A stretch of 51,847 nucleotides of DNA from Actinomycetes bacterium (GTDB lineage: Bacteria > Actinomycetota > Acidimicrobiia > Acidimicrobiales > JAMCPL01), in contig JAJZWK010000001.1 of assembly GCA_021846725.1 (NCBI GenBank), forward strand, positions 1 through 51,847, in the 5' to 3' direction. The translations under genes and the position numbers were made by a program. Under the pieces are notes generated by a model, which saw only the letters and a program-made list of their open reading frames with translations, searched no databases and had not been told where the DNA came from. Below, piece by piece: positions 16,488 to 25,467 of this stretch. The first letter of the stretch is position 1. Every line of letters begins with the position of its first letter.

Positions 16488-17720
16488 TTGTATGAACCCA
16501 TTGATCAGCCGCGTCGGTCAGTACTTTACGACCTCCATAAGTCTATCGGTGCCAGGTTTACTGTATTTGGTGGATGGGAGATGCCTTTACGCTATCCCGG
16601 TGGCACTATAAATGAGCACTTGTCTTGTAGAAATTCATGTGCAATTTTTGACACTAGCCATCTAGGCTCACTCCTTGTAGAAGGTAGTGGCGCATTCGAT
16701 ATGTTGCAGAAAGAACTGACGAATGATCTAGAGAAAATATGTCCGGGACGGGCTCAGTATACACATTTGGTGACTCCCTCTGATGGATCTGTCCAGGACG
16801 ATTTGATAGTATGGTGGCTTGAGCCAGACAGGTTCATAGTGCTGGCCAACGCAGCAAATACTCAGTTGGTAGCAGGTATCCTGCATGCAGAAGATATCAC
16901 TTCATCTAGAGCGCTGTTGGCCATTCAAGGCCCTAATGCACGTAAAGTGCTATCTACAATAGACCCAGAACTGTCCACCGTAAAGAGTAATCAAGTACGT
17001 GCAATAACTATCGATGGAGCTTCCTGTACCATAGCAGGAACGGGGTATACCGGAGAAGACGGCATAGAGATTGAGGTGCCGTCAACACATGCCGAGCCAC
17101 TGTTCAGCCACTTTATGGATGCTGGAGCCACTCCTGCCGGACTAGGCGCCAGAGATACCTTACGCCTAGAAGCTGGGTTACCGTTATTTGGCCACGAATT
17201 AGGTCCAGGTATATCTCCATTGCAAGCAGGACTCAATTGGGTAGTCGGATGGCAAAAAAAGTCATTCAGGGGAAAGGTAGCATTGGAAAAGGAGAGAGAC
17301 TCCGGCCCTAGGCGTATGCTTTGGGGGTTGATCGGGGAGAATCGCAGACCACTGCGGGATAATTCCTATCTATATATTCCATCCAACGGAGAGCAGAAAG
17401 AGCGGGTTGGACGGGGAGAGCATAAGGAGCGAAACGAGATAGGGGAGCAGGAGGAACGGAAGAAGATGGAAGAGAAGAGAGAGCAGTTCAATCAAGGGGA
17501 TCACGATAAGCAGATGCAACAGAGCGGGCAACATGATCCAATTGGAAGGATTACCAGTGGGGGGTATGGCCCGACAATCGGTAGAGGGATAGCTATGGCT
17601 CTAATATCCACTGACGTGGAAGCATATCCGGATATGATTATCGACGCAGTGCATGACGATAAAACGGTACCCGTTCGGCTAAGTAAATTACCATTTGTAC
17701 CTCGTAGTAGACCTCGGTGA
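16488..17720 (+). CDS. gcvT: Glycine cleavage system T protein (aminomethyltransferase)
   Basis: Transfers the methylene group from GcvH-bound aminomethyl to tetrahydrofolate and releases ammonia. 410 residues against about 360-370 usual. FGGWEMPLRYPGG, FDTSHLG, VQDDLIVWW (folate-site Asp region), GYTGEDGIEI and GARDTLRLEAGLPL are all present. A roughly 50-residue Glu/Lys/Arg/Gln-rich insertion (encoded at about 17390-17535) sits in the C-terminal barrel domain. The start is TTG; a TGA lies three codons upstream and no ribosome site is visible. A 16-base repeat (ACCACATTGTATGAAC) occurs twice just before and across the start. Confidence 0.93.
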   Translation: MYEPIDQPRRSVLYDLHKSIGARFTVFGGWEMPLRYPGGTINEHLSCRNSCAIFDTSHLGSLLVEGSGAFDMLQKELTNDLEKICPGRAQYTHLVTPSDGSVQDDLIVWWLEPDRFIVLANAANTQLVAGILHAEDITSSRALLAIQGPNARKVLSTIDPELSTVKSNQVRAITIDGASCTIAGTGYTGEDGIEIEVPSTHAEPLFSHFMDAGATPAGLGARDTLRLEAGLPLFGHELGPGISPLQAGLNWVVGWQKKSFRGKVALEKERDSGPRRMLWGLIGENRRPLRDNSYLYIPSNGEQKERVGRGEHKERNEIGEQEERKKMEEKREQFNQGDHDKQMQQSGQHDPIGRITSGGYGPTIGRGIAMALISTDVEAYPDMIIDAVHDDKTVPVRLSKLPFVPRSRPR

Positions 17721-17741
17721 TCTACTACTTGTGGCACCCTA

Positions 17742-17831
17742 TTTATACCGCCGAAACACCTATCACTATGAGTTGTCTTGCTCATCAAACGTATTGCGAT
17801 TCTTGTATATTTTTATACCGTCAAACACGCT
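17742..17831. repeat. Diverged direct repeat pair, starts 70 bp apart
   Basis: TTTATACCGCCGAAACAC at 17742 recurs as TTTATACCGTCAAACAC at 17812 (one base shorter). It lies between gcvT and the small leader ORF of gcvPA. It fits the spacing class seen elsewhere in the window. Confidence 0.6.
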
Positions 17832-17851
17832 TCGCTACAAAGGCTAGGATT

Positions 17852-17983
17852 ATGGTCAATATGAGCGAACAAGAAGTACGGTACGGTACGGGACAGGACA
17901 GGACAGGACAGGACAGGACAGGACAGGACATAGGCTTTTATTATGGAGAGCACGACAAGAACAAACGGGATGATGAACTATGA
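17852..17983 (+). CDS. Small leader ORF containing (GGACA)8, overlaps gcvPA
   Basis: 43 codons from ATG 17852 (AGGCTAGG upstream) to a TGA that overlaps the gcvPA ATG as ATGA. The frame is open further upstream to a GTG at 17717. The middle encodes TGQDRTGQDRTGQD, produced by a pentanucleotide tract. No family is recognised and it is not GcvH. The overlap suggests gcvPA translation could depend on reading this frame. Whether the peptide itself matters is unknown, and the frame may be fortuitous. Confidence 0.4.
   Translation: MVNMSEQEVRYGTGQDRTGQDRTGQDIGFYYGEHDKNKRDDEL
17891..17930 (+). repeat. Pentanucleotide microsatellite (GGACA)8
   Basis: Eight uninterrupted copies of GGACA, preceded by ACGGTACG-type near repeats. 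A five-base unit changes the reading frame whenever the copy number shifts by anything but a multiple of three. The tract ends 49 bp before the gcvPA start codon. Confidence 0.95.
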
Positions 17984-19521
17984 ATACCTACATTCCTCAT
18001 ACTGAAGACGAAATAAATATGATGTTGGCCGAGATCGGGAATAAGTCGCTGGATGACTTGCACGCAACGATTCCTCCAGAGGTACTTTTGGAAGATGGGC
18101 TTGATCTACCTCTAGGTGTCAGTGAGGCAGATGTAGTGAGGTATATAGGTGAACTGGCTGACAGCAATATTGGTGGACATGCAGGTGCTAGTAAATATGT
18201 CAATACGACGCTCAAAGAGCAACGACCCCGGAGTCCCTATCCGTTGAATTCCTTGGTATGTTTTGCCGGAGGTGGCACATACGACCATTACGTACCGCCG
18301 GTCGTATCCAGCTTGGCATCAAAGTCAGAGTTTGTCACCTCTTACACCCCGTACCAGGCTGAAGTGTCGCAGGGAGTGTTACAGGTATTATTCGAATACC
18401 AAACTATGATGTCGCGAATTTCAGGGCTACCTGTTGCAAATGCTTCACTTTATGACGGCGCATCTGCTCTCTACGAAGCAGTAAACATGGCTGTATCATA
18501 CACCGATCGCCATGACATCTGGATATCTTGTGGAGTAAACCCAAGATGGCGCTCTGTACTAGATACCTTGGTAGCTGGCAGAAATATAAAAGTCCATCCC
18601 ATCAAATTGAGAGATGCATCTACAGATTGGAGTATCCCACATGCCTTGCCAGATTTATCACCACCTGCAGCTATTGTCATAGCTTACCCAAACTACTTGG
18701 GTGCGCTGGAAAACATAGAGCAGGCCAAGGAATTGGCAAACAGTCTTGAAGCCTTGCTCATAGTGGCATTCAACCCAATATCAATGGGAATGTTGCATAC
18801 ACCTGGATACTACGGTGCCGATATTGCAATTGCGGAAGGTCAGCCACTGGGAATCGGACTATCCTTTGGTGGCCCTTACCTTGGCATTTTATCTTGCAAG
18901 GAAGAGTATATGCGCATAATACCCGGAAGGGTCATAGGGGAAAGTATGGATAATCGCAATGGGCGGGCATACACAATGACCCTCCGTACGAGAGAACAAG
19001 ATATTCGCAGAGAACGTGCTACCTCCAACGTCTGCACCAACCAAACGCTTATGGCAATTACTGCGACAATCTATCTTTCCTGGCTTGGACCTGGTGGACT
19101 GAAAGAAGTGTCAAGGAGGTGTTATTCAGGAGCCCATTATCTGTACAAATTATTGTGTTCTATAGATGGTGTAGAGGCACTGTACAGTGAACCATTCTTT
19201 AACGAATTCGCCATAAAAATACCCGTGAACAGTGAAACTCTACTCGCAAGGCTGGCTGACGAGGGATTTCTCGGTGGAGTTGCGCTTGATGATGAATTAT
19301 GTGACGACAATGCATCTTATGTAATGGAAGCAGCAAATGATAATAATGTAAGTAGCAGTGGGCATGTCGACAACAGACCTGCTGGCAGTGAGTATAAAAG
19401 TAATAGACCTGGCGATAGCAGACCTGGCGATAGCAGAAGACTGCTCATTGCAGTGACAGAGAAACGAACGATCCAAGAGATTGAGTCCTACGCCCTATCT
19501 TTCGAAAAGGCTTTGCAATGA
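17980..19521 (+). CDS. gcvPA: Glycine dehydrogenase (decarboxylating) subunit 1
   Basis: N-terminal half of the split P protein, which decarboxylates glycine together with GcvPB. 513 residues, against about 450 usual. SLVCFAGGGTYDHYVPPVV, FTSYTPYQAEVSQG, SGLPVANASLYDGA and RTREQDIRRERATSNVCTNQ match the family. The excess length is mostly an Asn/Ser/Gly/Asp-rich insertion near the C-terminus with a 15-bp duplication encoding RPGDS twice (19405-19434). Start and stop overlap the neighbours by ATGA on both sides, so translation is probably coupled. Confidence 0.96.
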   Translation: MNTYIPHTEDEINMMLAEIGNKSLDDLHATIPPEVLLEDGLDLPLGVSEADVVRYIGELADSNIGGHAGASKYVNTTLKEQRPRSPYPLNSLVCFAGGGTYDHYVPPVVSSLASKSEFVTSYTPYQAEVSQGVLQVLFEYQTMMSRISGLPVANASLYDGASALYEAVNMAVSYTDRHDIWISCGVNPRWRSVLDTLVAGRNIKVHPIKLRDASTDWSIPHALPDLSPPAAIVIAYPNYLGALENIEQAKELANSLEALLIVAFNPISMGMLHTPGYYGADIAIAEGQPLGIGLSFGGPYLGILSCKEEYMRIIPGRVIGESMDNRNGRAYTMTLRTREQDIRRERATSNVCTNQTLMAITATIYLSWLGPGGLKEVSRRCYSGAHYLYKLLCSIDGVEALYSEPFFNEFAIKIPVNSETLLARLADEGFLGGVALDDELCDDNASYVMEAANDNNVSSSGHVDNRPAGSEYKSNRPGDSRPGDSRRLLIAVTEKRTIQEIESYALSFEKALQ

Positions 19522-21065
19522 CAGAGCAACAACAAGAACAGACTTCCGGCTTTGGCTATGGAAATCATCTCAAAGGTAATAGAGATAATTTAGTAGCCGG
19601 AGGTAACGCCAGCAGTACTCCCTTAATGGGTGGTGACGAGGAACCACTTATCTTTTCACTCTCCAGCCCAGGAAGAAGGGCATTTCAGCTGCCGTCCACC
19701 GGCGTTCCAGATATTTCACCTGATACGAACAATATTGAACCTCCAGCACTCCCAGAAGTATCTGAGCGAGATCTGGTAAGTCATTATACCCGCCTTGCTC
19801 ACAGGCAATACTCAGTAGATCTTGGATTTTATCCGCTTGGCTCTTGTACTATGAAATACAATCCCAAGGCGTTCGATGAAATTGCAGCGATTTCTTCATT
19901 AAAAGACGTACATCCGCTTGTGTCCGCACAGCTGTCTCAGGGGTGGATGGAGATATTGTGGACACTGGAAAGGGCACTTTGTGCAATTACGGGCATGTCT
20001 GCATTTACTCTGCAACCGCCCGCAGGAGCAGCAGGAGAACTTACCGGTCTCTTGGTGGCCGGTGCTTACCATAGATCATTGGGAGAGCACCGTACAGTAG
20101 TTTTGGTGCCAGAGTCGGCACACGGTACCAACCCAGCCTCTGCAACCTTGGCAGGTTACCAAACGAAAACAGTAGCTACAGGAAGTGACGGATGCGTGAA
20201 TATGGCTTCGTTGGAGTCAGCTTTATCTGAAGATGTCGCCGCCATCATGCTCACCAATCCAAACACCATAGGCATATTCGAAAAAGACGTAGTGGAGATC
20301 TGTAGGCTTGTACACGAAGCAGGTGCACTTGCGTATTATGACGGTGCCAATCTGAATGCCATCATGGGAATCACTACACCGGCCAAAATGGGATTCGATA
20401 TAGTACATTTGAATACCCACAAGACGTTTGCCACCCCACATGGCGGAGGCGGTCCGGGAGCGGGTCCGGTAGGAGTACGTGCAGGACTCGACCAGTACCT
20501 ACCAGGCCCAAGACCGACACTTCAAGATGATGGAACTTATCGATGGGAGATACCAGAGTGCTCAATTGGTAGAGTTCATTCGTATAATGGCAACGCTATG
20601 GTGTTGGTAAGAGCATTAGCCTATATCCTCTCAAATGGAGCCGATGGTCTTAAAAGAGTATCCCAAATAGCTGTGCTGAATGCAAATTGGTTGCTCAAAA
20701 CTCTATCTGACACATATGAAGTACCCTATGGCAGCAGATGCATGCATGAGTTCGTGCTATCGGCATCCACATTCAAGAGGCGCTATGGAATAAGAGCTCA
20801 GGATATAGCAAAGATGCTACTAGATAGAGGAGTTCATCCTCCTACGGTTTCTTTTCCTCTCGTAGTGGATGAAGCACTCATGATAGAGCCCACAGAGACA
20901 GAAAGCGTACAGACGCTGCAGGACTTTGCTTCAGCCATGATAGAGATTGCCTCCGAGATAGAGGATACCAAAGGGGCATCTGCCAAGGCTGCACCCGAGC
21001 GTACTCCGGTCGGTAGAGTAGACGAGACACGAGCCGCCAGGCACCCCATAGTAGTAGCCGAATGA
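19518..21065 (+). CDS. gcvPB: Glycine dehydrogenase (decarboxylating) subunit 2
   Basis: C-terminal half of the split P protein. The PLP lysine lies in HLNTHKTFATPHGGGGPG. GSCTMKYNPK, PPAGAAGELTGL and SAHGTNPASA are also typical. 515 residues, with a non-conserved first ~30 residues and a short tail rich in Ala/Glu/Arg. It overlaps gcvPA by four bases and a 42-codon ORF by four at its end. gcvH and lpd, needed for a working system, are not in the window. Confidence 0.96.
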   Translation: MTEQQQEQTSGFGYGNHLKGNRDNLVAGGNASSTPLMGGDEEPLIFSLSSPGRRAFQLPSTGVPDISPDTNNIEPPALPEVSERDLVSHYTRLAHRQYSVDLGFYPLGSCTMKYNPKAFDEIAAISSLKDVHPLVSAQLSQGWMEILWTLERALCAITGMSAFTLQPPAGAAGELTGLLVAGAYHRSLGEHRTVVLVPESAHGTNPASATLAGYQTKTVATGSDGCVNMASLESALSEDVAAIMLTNPNTIGIFEKDVVEICRLVHEAGALAYYDGANLNAIMGITTPAKMGFDIVHLNTHKTFATPHGGGGPGAGPVGVRAGLDQYLPGPRPTLQDDGTYRWEIPECSIGRVHSYNGNAMVLVRALAYILSNGADGLKRVSQIAVLNANWLLKTLSDTYEVPYGSRCMHEFVLSASTFKRRYGIRAQDIAKMLLDRGVHPPTVSFPLVVDEALMIEPTETESVQTLQDFASAMIEIASEIEDTKGASAKAAPERTPVGRVDETRAARHPIVVAE

Positions 21066-21190
21066 CTACACACGCCCTGCAAGCCCTTGGCTTTAGCCAT
21101 GAGGAGGGTACCAATACCAAAATACACGGCATACGACTTACCGATTATGACGCTCTGACGGACAAATGTCTAATAATGCTTAAAGTATGA
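21062..21190 (+). CDS. Small ORF coupled to gcvPB, unknown
   Basis: 42 residues beginning MTTHALQALGFSHEEG, starting at an ATG that overlaps the gcvPB stop (ATGA) and ending TGA at 21188-21190. No family recognised. The overlap is the only argument for translation; it may be chance or the remnant of a longer gene. Confidence 0.3.
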   Translation: MTTHALQALGFSHEEGTNTKIHGIRLTDYDALTDKCLIMLKV

Positions 21191-21259
21191 GCGGGTAGGC
21201 ATCAAGCTGAGGTAGTCAAGAGATACATAAGGCTGGTGCCGGATTAAAGAAGGGAAAAG

Positions 21260-21405
21260 TAGTTGGGGGGTAATTGCTGGAAGCTAGTTGGGGGGTGATT
21301 GCTGGAAGCTAGTTGGGGGGTGATTGCTGGAAGAGGCATCGACAGATCGGTAGCGATGGATTGAGGTGATTGCTGGAAGCTAGTTGGGGGGTGATTGCTA
21401 GAGAC
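21260..21405. repeat. 25-bp G-rich tandem repeats between gcvPB and sensor kinase
   Basis: The unit TAGTTGGGGGG followed by TGATTGCTGGAAGC starts at 21260, 21285 and 21310 (25-bp period). A fourth copy starts at 21381, 71 bp after the third; a partial TGATTGCTGGAAGC precedes it. Each unit contains a run of six G. The array fills the space between two convergent genes and reaches the kinase stop codon. Confidence 0.9.
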
Positions 21406-23039
21406 TAGGATAGTGGAATGCGTATAACTACTGCCGTTCCATCGATACCGCTCTCATGAGAATATATGGATACGGTACCGTGCATAGCTTCCACCAGTTC
21501 CGATACTATAGCTAGCCCAAGCCCCGTACCGCCGCCAGTACTTCTTGAAGTGTCCGCACGATAGTGTCGCTCGAATACATGAGCCAAGTCATCGACAGCT
21601 ATACCAGGTCCGTCATCCAGCACCGATATTATGGCTTGACCATTATCGATTCCGTAATTTAGCTGTATCCTACTACGTGCGTACCTCAGAGCATTATCTA
21701 CTATATTCCCGATCGACTGCACCAGACGTCCTTCATCGCCATTTACTACGATATTACTTGAGTGACTCGCGGCAGCAGACACGCCTTTATCATTGACTGC
21801 AATATTCTTCGGGTAACCATTGGGAGCCGCCCCCGAATACATCTCATTTCTGAACTCGGTAGGTACCAATTTATCAGTTGTATTACTTGTATTCCCAGTA
21901 CCACCCCCGATATATGCTACCTCTATTACGATGCCACGCTGATTTGCAACTGGCAGAAATATGCTCGCTACCTGTTGTACAACTGCCGATATGTCTACCG
22001 GCTCCATATCGAGTGAGAACCGTTTAGCCTGTAGGTGGGCTAGGTCAAGAAGGTCACGTATCAGTCCATCAAGTCGGTAAGACTCGTCTCTTATTATCTC
22101 TACAGCATGCGTGGTATCGTCTACTGCTCCATCAAGGATAGCCTCCGCATAACCGCGAATTGAGGTAAGGGGAGTTCGCAGGTCATGAGAGACAGAGAGA
22201 AGGAATTGGCGTTCGGACTGCTGTGAGTTGTCCAGTTGGGTAGCCATGTCGTTTATCGCATCAGCGAGGCTGGCTATTTCCCTGTAGTCACGTTGTGAAG
22301 TCTCCACTCTGGCTTCAAGCTCTCCAGAGGCCAGCCGGTTAGCGGTAGACACTACATTACTAATAGAACTTGCAAGCCGTCTGGAGAGAATCCAAGCCAC
22401 CAACCCGGCTACCAGAAGAGATGCCAGCCCGATTAAGATAAAATACCCCAGTCCGGTAGAGGGTGGTTTTATCTTGCGAGTCACCACCATAACGACAAGT
22501 TCGTTGGTTGCCACATGTAATACCGTATTTATACGGGTGGAGAGATAGAGGGGAACCGCAGCATATGCCAGATGGCCACTAGCACCTGCTATTGCGTATC
22601 CGTCAAGTAGCTTTTGCATATCAAGTTGAGACGCGCTCACACCCGGCGGCAAGGTGGTAAGTGGGGGAGCAATCTGGCCGTTAGATGAGATAGTAACGAC
22701 TCCTCCTCCTGAGAATCCAGCAGCAAGAAGAAGCTTTTTCGTATCGCTGACCCGTACATGTGGAGCTATTGCAGCTACCTCTCTGGCGTCGGTCAGAATA
22801 GATGAAGCCTCTGATGAAGTCGCAACATGACCCACTAGGACATAGGTGCCCAGCCAGGTAATAACAAGGGTACCCATGGCAATAAGCACCATAGATAGAA
22901 GTATCCTATAACGTAGCGACCCGGCTCTGCCTCCTCTGGGCGCGTCTACTCTACTGCCGACATTGAAGATGGAGCTGAGGTTCGTCAGCAGCTGCCGACC
23001 CGCTACCTGACCACTAGACACCTGTCTATCATCAGTCAA
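21405..23039 (-). CDS. Sensor histidine kinase
   Basis: 544 residues. A membrane span at about 45-70 is followed by an extracytoplasmic domain of about 120 residues and a second span (ILIGLASLLVAGLVAWIL). A HAMP linker precedes the dimerisation/phosphorylation helix with His285 in SVSHDLRTPLTSIRGY. The ATPase domain has the N box (NIVDNALRYARS), DDGPGIAVDD and GGGTGLGLAIV. A Gly/Asn/Thr-rich insertion lies between H box and N box. The TTG start overlaps the last eight bases of the response regulator gene. The signal sensed is unknown. Confidence 0.93.
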   Translation of the reverse strand: MTDDRQVSSGQVAGRQLLTNLSSIFNVGSRVDAPRGGRAGSLRYRILLSMVLIAMGTLVITWLGTYVLVGHVATSSEASSILTDAREVAAIAPHVRVSDTKKLLLAAGFSGGGVVTISSNGQIAPPLTTLPPGVSASQLDMQKLLDGYAIAGASGHLAYAAVPLYLSTRINTVLHVATNELVVMVVTRKIKPPSTGLGYFILIGLASLLVAGLVAWILSRRLASSISNVVSTANRLASGELEARVETSQRDYREIASLADAINDMATQLDNSQQSERQFLLSVSHDLRTPLTSIRGYAEAILDGAVDDTTHAVEIIRDESYRLDGLIRDLLDLAHLQAKRFSLDMEPVDISAVVQQVASIFLPVANQRGIVIEVAYIGGGTGNTSNTTDKLVPTEFRNEMYSGAAPNGYPKNIAVNDKGVSAAASHSSNIVVNGDEGRLVQSIGNIVDNALRYARSRIQLNYGIDNGQAIISVLDDGPGIAVDDLAHVFERHYRADTSRSTGGGTGLGLAIVSELVEAMHGTVSIYSHESGIDGTAVVIRIPLS

Positions 23040-23712
23040 GGCGATAACCTACCCCCCATACCGTATGTATATTAAGTCCATCACCCAATTTCTTGCGAAG
23101 CTGGCGTACATGAACGTCAACCGTTCTCTCGTCTCCGATCCAACTATTGCTCCATGCGCCATTCAGAAGTTGTCTCCTGGAAAGCGCTACGCCACGCCGC
23201 ATTGCAATAAACACGAGTAAATCGAACTCACGTGATGTCAAGTGCACTTCATTGCCGGATACAGTCACCGATCTGGCATCCATATCGATAGTGATGTCGT
23301 TAATGTGAATTATGCGACTGGAAGAGTCAGCCATCCTGGTAGATCTACGTAAGATTGCCTTGACTCTTGCCGTCAACTCCCTGGGGGAAAATGGCTTTAC
23401 GATGTAGTCATCCGCACCAATCTCGAGGCCGACAATCTTGTCGATCTCATCGCTACGCGCAGTAAGTATAATAATTGGGACATCGCTTGTTGCACGCAAC
23501 GTACGACATACCTCAAAGCCATCAAGATCCCCGGGCAACCCGATATCAAGTATAACCAAGCATGGATTCTGCATTCTGCAGAGGTCAAGGGCTTGTACAC
23601 CGTCGCCTGCCTGCAGGACTCTATAGCCAGCCTTGGAAAGGTAAGCTGAGGCAAGATCCGCTATATTCGAATCGTCTTCTACTATTACTATTGATCCACC
23701 GTCCGATGACAT
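23032..23712 (-). CDS. OmpR-type response regulator
   Basis: 226 residues from ATG 23712: receiver domain (IVIVEDDSNIADLA, phosphoacceptor Asp56 in VILDIGLPG, Lys in IVKPFSPRE) and winged-helix DNA-binding domain ending RTVDVHVRQLRKKLG and VWGVGYRL. The frame is open upstream to 23832 with another ATG at 23751, but the receiver fold starts right after 23712. It is transcribed ahead of, and overlaps, the kinase gene. Divergent from der. Confidence 0.93.
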   Translation of the reverse strand: MSSDGGSIVIVEDDSNIADLASAYLSKAGYRVLQAGDGVQALDLCRMQNPCLVILDIGLPGDLDGFEVCRTLRATSDVPIIILTARSDEIDKIVGLEIGADDYIVKPFSPRELTARVKAILRRSTRMADSSSRIIHINDITIDMDARSVTVSGNEVHLTSREFDLLVFIAMRRGVALSRRQLLNGAWSNSWIGDERTVDVHVRQLRKKLGDGLNIHTVWGVGYRLD

Positions 23713-23849
23713 CTTCTCTAACAGTCTGGCACATTTTACGTCGGCAGTCATGACCACTTGATTTGTACATTTTCTGCCAGTGCAGTACGACCACAATGGA
23801 CTCGCCCAATGTAAACTCGCCAATGTAAACAATTATGATTACTGGATGC

Positions 23850-23862
23850 TAAGATATTTATT
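23850..23862 (+). promoter_or_regulatory. Predicted leaderless -10 box of der
   Basis: TAAGAT at 23850-23855 lies seven bases before the der ATG and there is no ribosome site, so the transcript probably begins at the start codon. A 12-base duplication (CCAATGTAAAC twice, about 23804-23830) lies where a -35 region or operator would be. Confidence 0.5.
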
Positions 23863-25239
23863 ATGCCGAGTGAGCAGAGCGAGCCGATGGTAGTAATCGC
23901 CGGACGTCCCAATGTAGGTAAATCAACCCTTGTAAACAGGATCATCGGACGCAGGGTTACGGTCGTAGAAGATGTCCCAGGTGTCACCAGGGACAGGCTG
24001 GAAATAAGCACTGACTGGCTGGGGATTCCATTTACTATTGTAGATACTGGTGGTTGGCAATCATCCGTCGACGGTTTGCAGGGTAAAGTATCGCAGGAGG
24101 CTAAAAAGGCCATAGAGTATGCAGATGTAGTCGTGGTAGTAACAGACGTGTCCGTGGGAGTAACCGATACTGACATGGAGATAGCTCGCCATGTAAAACG
24201 CCTGGATAAGCCAGCACTACTTGTGGCCAATAAATCGGACAATAGCCGTAGAGATATAGACGCATGGGAAATGCTCTCACTGGGTCTAGGAGATCCTATT
24301 CCGCTGAGTGCACTGCATGGTAGAAGAGTGGATGATCTTCTCGATGCAGTAGTAAAGATTATCGACAATAATGCTATAGAGCATTCAAACCATAAGCTGA
24401 AAGGAGAAAATATGACACTGACCGACACTACAGACACCAGCAAATTAGAAGAAACGTCAAACGGTGACTATCCCAGGATTGCACTAGTGGGACGTCCCAA
24501 TGTCGGAAAATCCACTCTGTTCAATTTCCTGATCGGGCAAGATCGTTCAATAGTACATGACATGCCTGGTACTACCCGAGATGCTGTAGATACAGTAGTA
24601 GAGACCGACAGTGGCACATTTTGTTTCATCGACACTGCCGGGATGCGCCACAAGGACTCAAAGGGAGGTAGGGTGGAGCATTTCTCTGTACTTCGTTCAT
24701 TGGATGTCATAGATAATGCCGATCTCGTGCTTATGCTGATAGATGCAACTGAGGGAATTACCAGACAGGACCAGCGTATAGTCGAACGGGCAGTACAATC
24801 AGGTAGTCCAGTAATTGTGATAGTAAACAAATGGGATATCGTGGCACACGATACGCGAGATGAGCTGATAAACAACATCGAAAATGAACTGGCGTTTGTC
24901 GGCGATCCCCCCATTATAAGAGTTAGCGCCAAAACAGGACTTGGCGTACAAAAAATATTCCCTGCTATCCAAGATGCACTCTCCGCGTATCACCACCGAA
25001 TCCCTACCGGAGAATTGAATCGCGCTCTCAGAATGATTCAAGAAAAGCAAGTAGCTCCCAGTGGAGCGAGGATAAAATTTATCGTACAGGGAGCTGTTGA
25101 TCCACCGACGTTTGTACTATTCACCAACAAAAGGCTGCCAGCCACATACTTGCGTTTCGTAGAAAGCAGACTAAAAGAACAGTTTGGCCTCGAACGCACC
25201 CCTATCAAGCTGAAGGTGCATACAGGCGACGGTAAGTAA
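23863..25239 (+). CDS. der: Ribosome-assembly GTPase Der (EngA)
   Basis: Double GTPase needed for 50S subunit assembly, 458 residues. Two G domains each begin GRPNVGKST (about residues 13 and 209), with DTGGW and DTAGM switch motifs and NKSD / NKWD specificity motifs. A KH-like domain forms the C-terminus. The linker between the G domains is somewhat extended and Thr-rich. It is followed at 30 bp by a small membrane protein gene. Confidence 0.97.
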   Translation: MPSEQSEPMVVIAGRPNVGKSTLVNRIIGRRVTVVEDVPGVTRDRLEISTDWLGIPFTIVDTGGWQSSVDGLQGKVSQEAKKAIEYADVVVVVTDVSVGVTDTDMEIARHVKRLDKPALLVANKSDNSRRDIDAWEMLSLGLGDPIPLSALHGRRVDDLLDAVVKIIDNNAIEHSNHKLKGENMTLTDTTDTSKLEETSNGDYPRIALVGRPNVGKSTLFNFLIGQDRSIVHDMPGTTRDAVDTVVETDSGTFCFIDTAGMRHKDSKGGRVEHFSVLRSLDVIDNADLVLMLIDATEGITRQDQRIVERAVQSGSPVIVIVNKWDIVAHDTRDELINNIENELAFVGDPPIIRVSAKTGLGVQKIFPAIQDALSAYHHRIPTGELNRALRMIQEKQVAPSGARIKFIVQGAVDPPTFVLFTNKRLPATYLRFVESRLKEQFGLERTPIKLKVHTGDGK

Positions 25240-25269
25240 TTTTGAGCATGCCAGGAATCTAAGGTAACA

Positions 25270-25467
25270 GTGGCTTGGTGTGAAGAGTGCAACCAGCGCA
25301 TAGATGATGATGAACTCGCTGAAGATGGTAAGTGCCCCGACTGTGGTTCATCAACCCTGGCTCGTAGGCCAATTCCGTGGCACTTCAAGCTACTGATTAT
25401 TGCTACAATCATCTACTTGGGGTACAGAACGTTCCAAGGAGTTACTTGGGTCATACATCACGTCTAG
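25270..25467 (+). CDS. Small zinc-ribbon membrane protein
   Basis: 65 residues: an N-terminal zinc ribbon with two CxxC pairs (CEEC and CPDC, about residues 4-26) and one C-terminal membrane helix (FKLLIIATIIYLGY). GTG start with AAGG five bases upstream. No function known to me; the position after der suggests co-transcription. Confidence 0.75.
   Translation: MAWCEECNQRIDDDELAEDGKCPDCGSSTLARRPIPWHFKLLIIATIIYLGYRTFQGVTWVIHHV

Noticed and set aside
16232..16495. 87-codon open frame before gcvT
   Set aside because: No family resemblance, and it coincides with the inverted-repeat structure.
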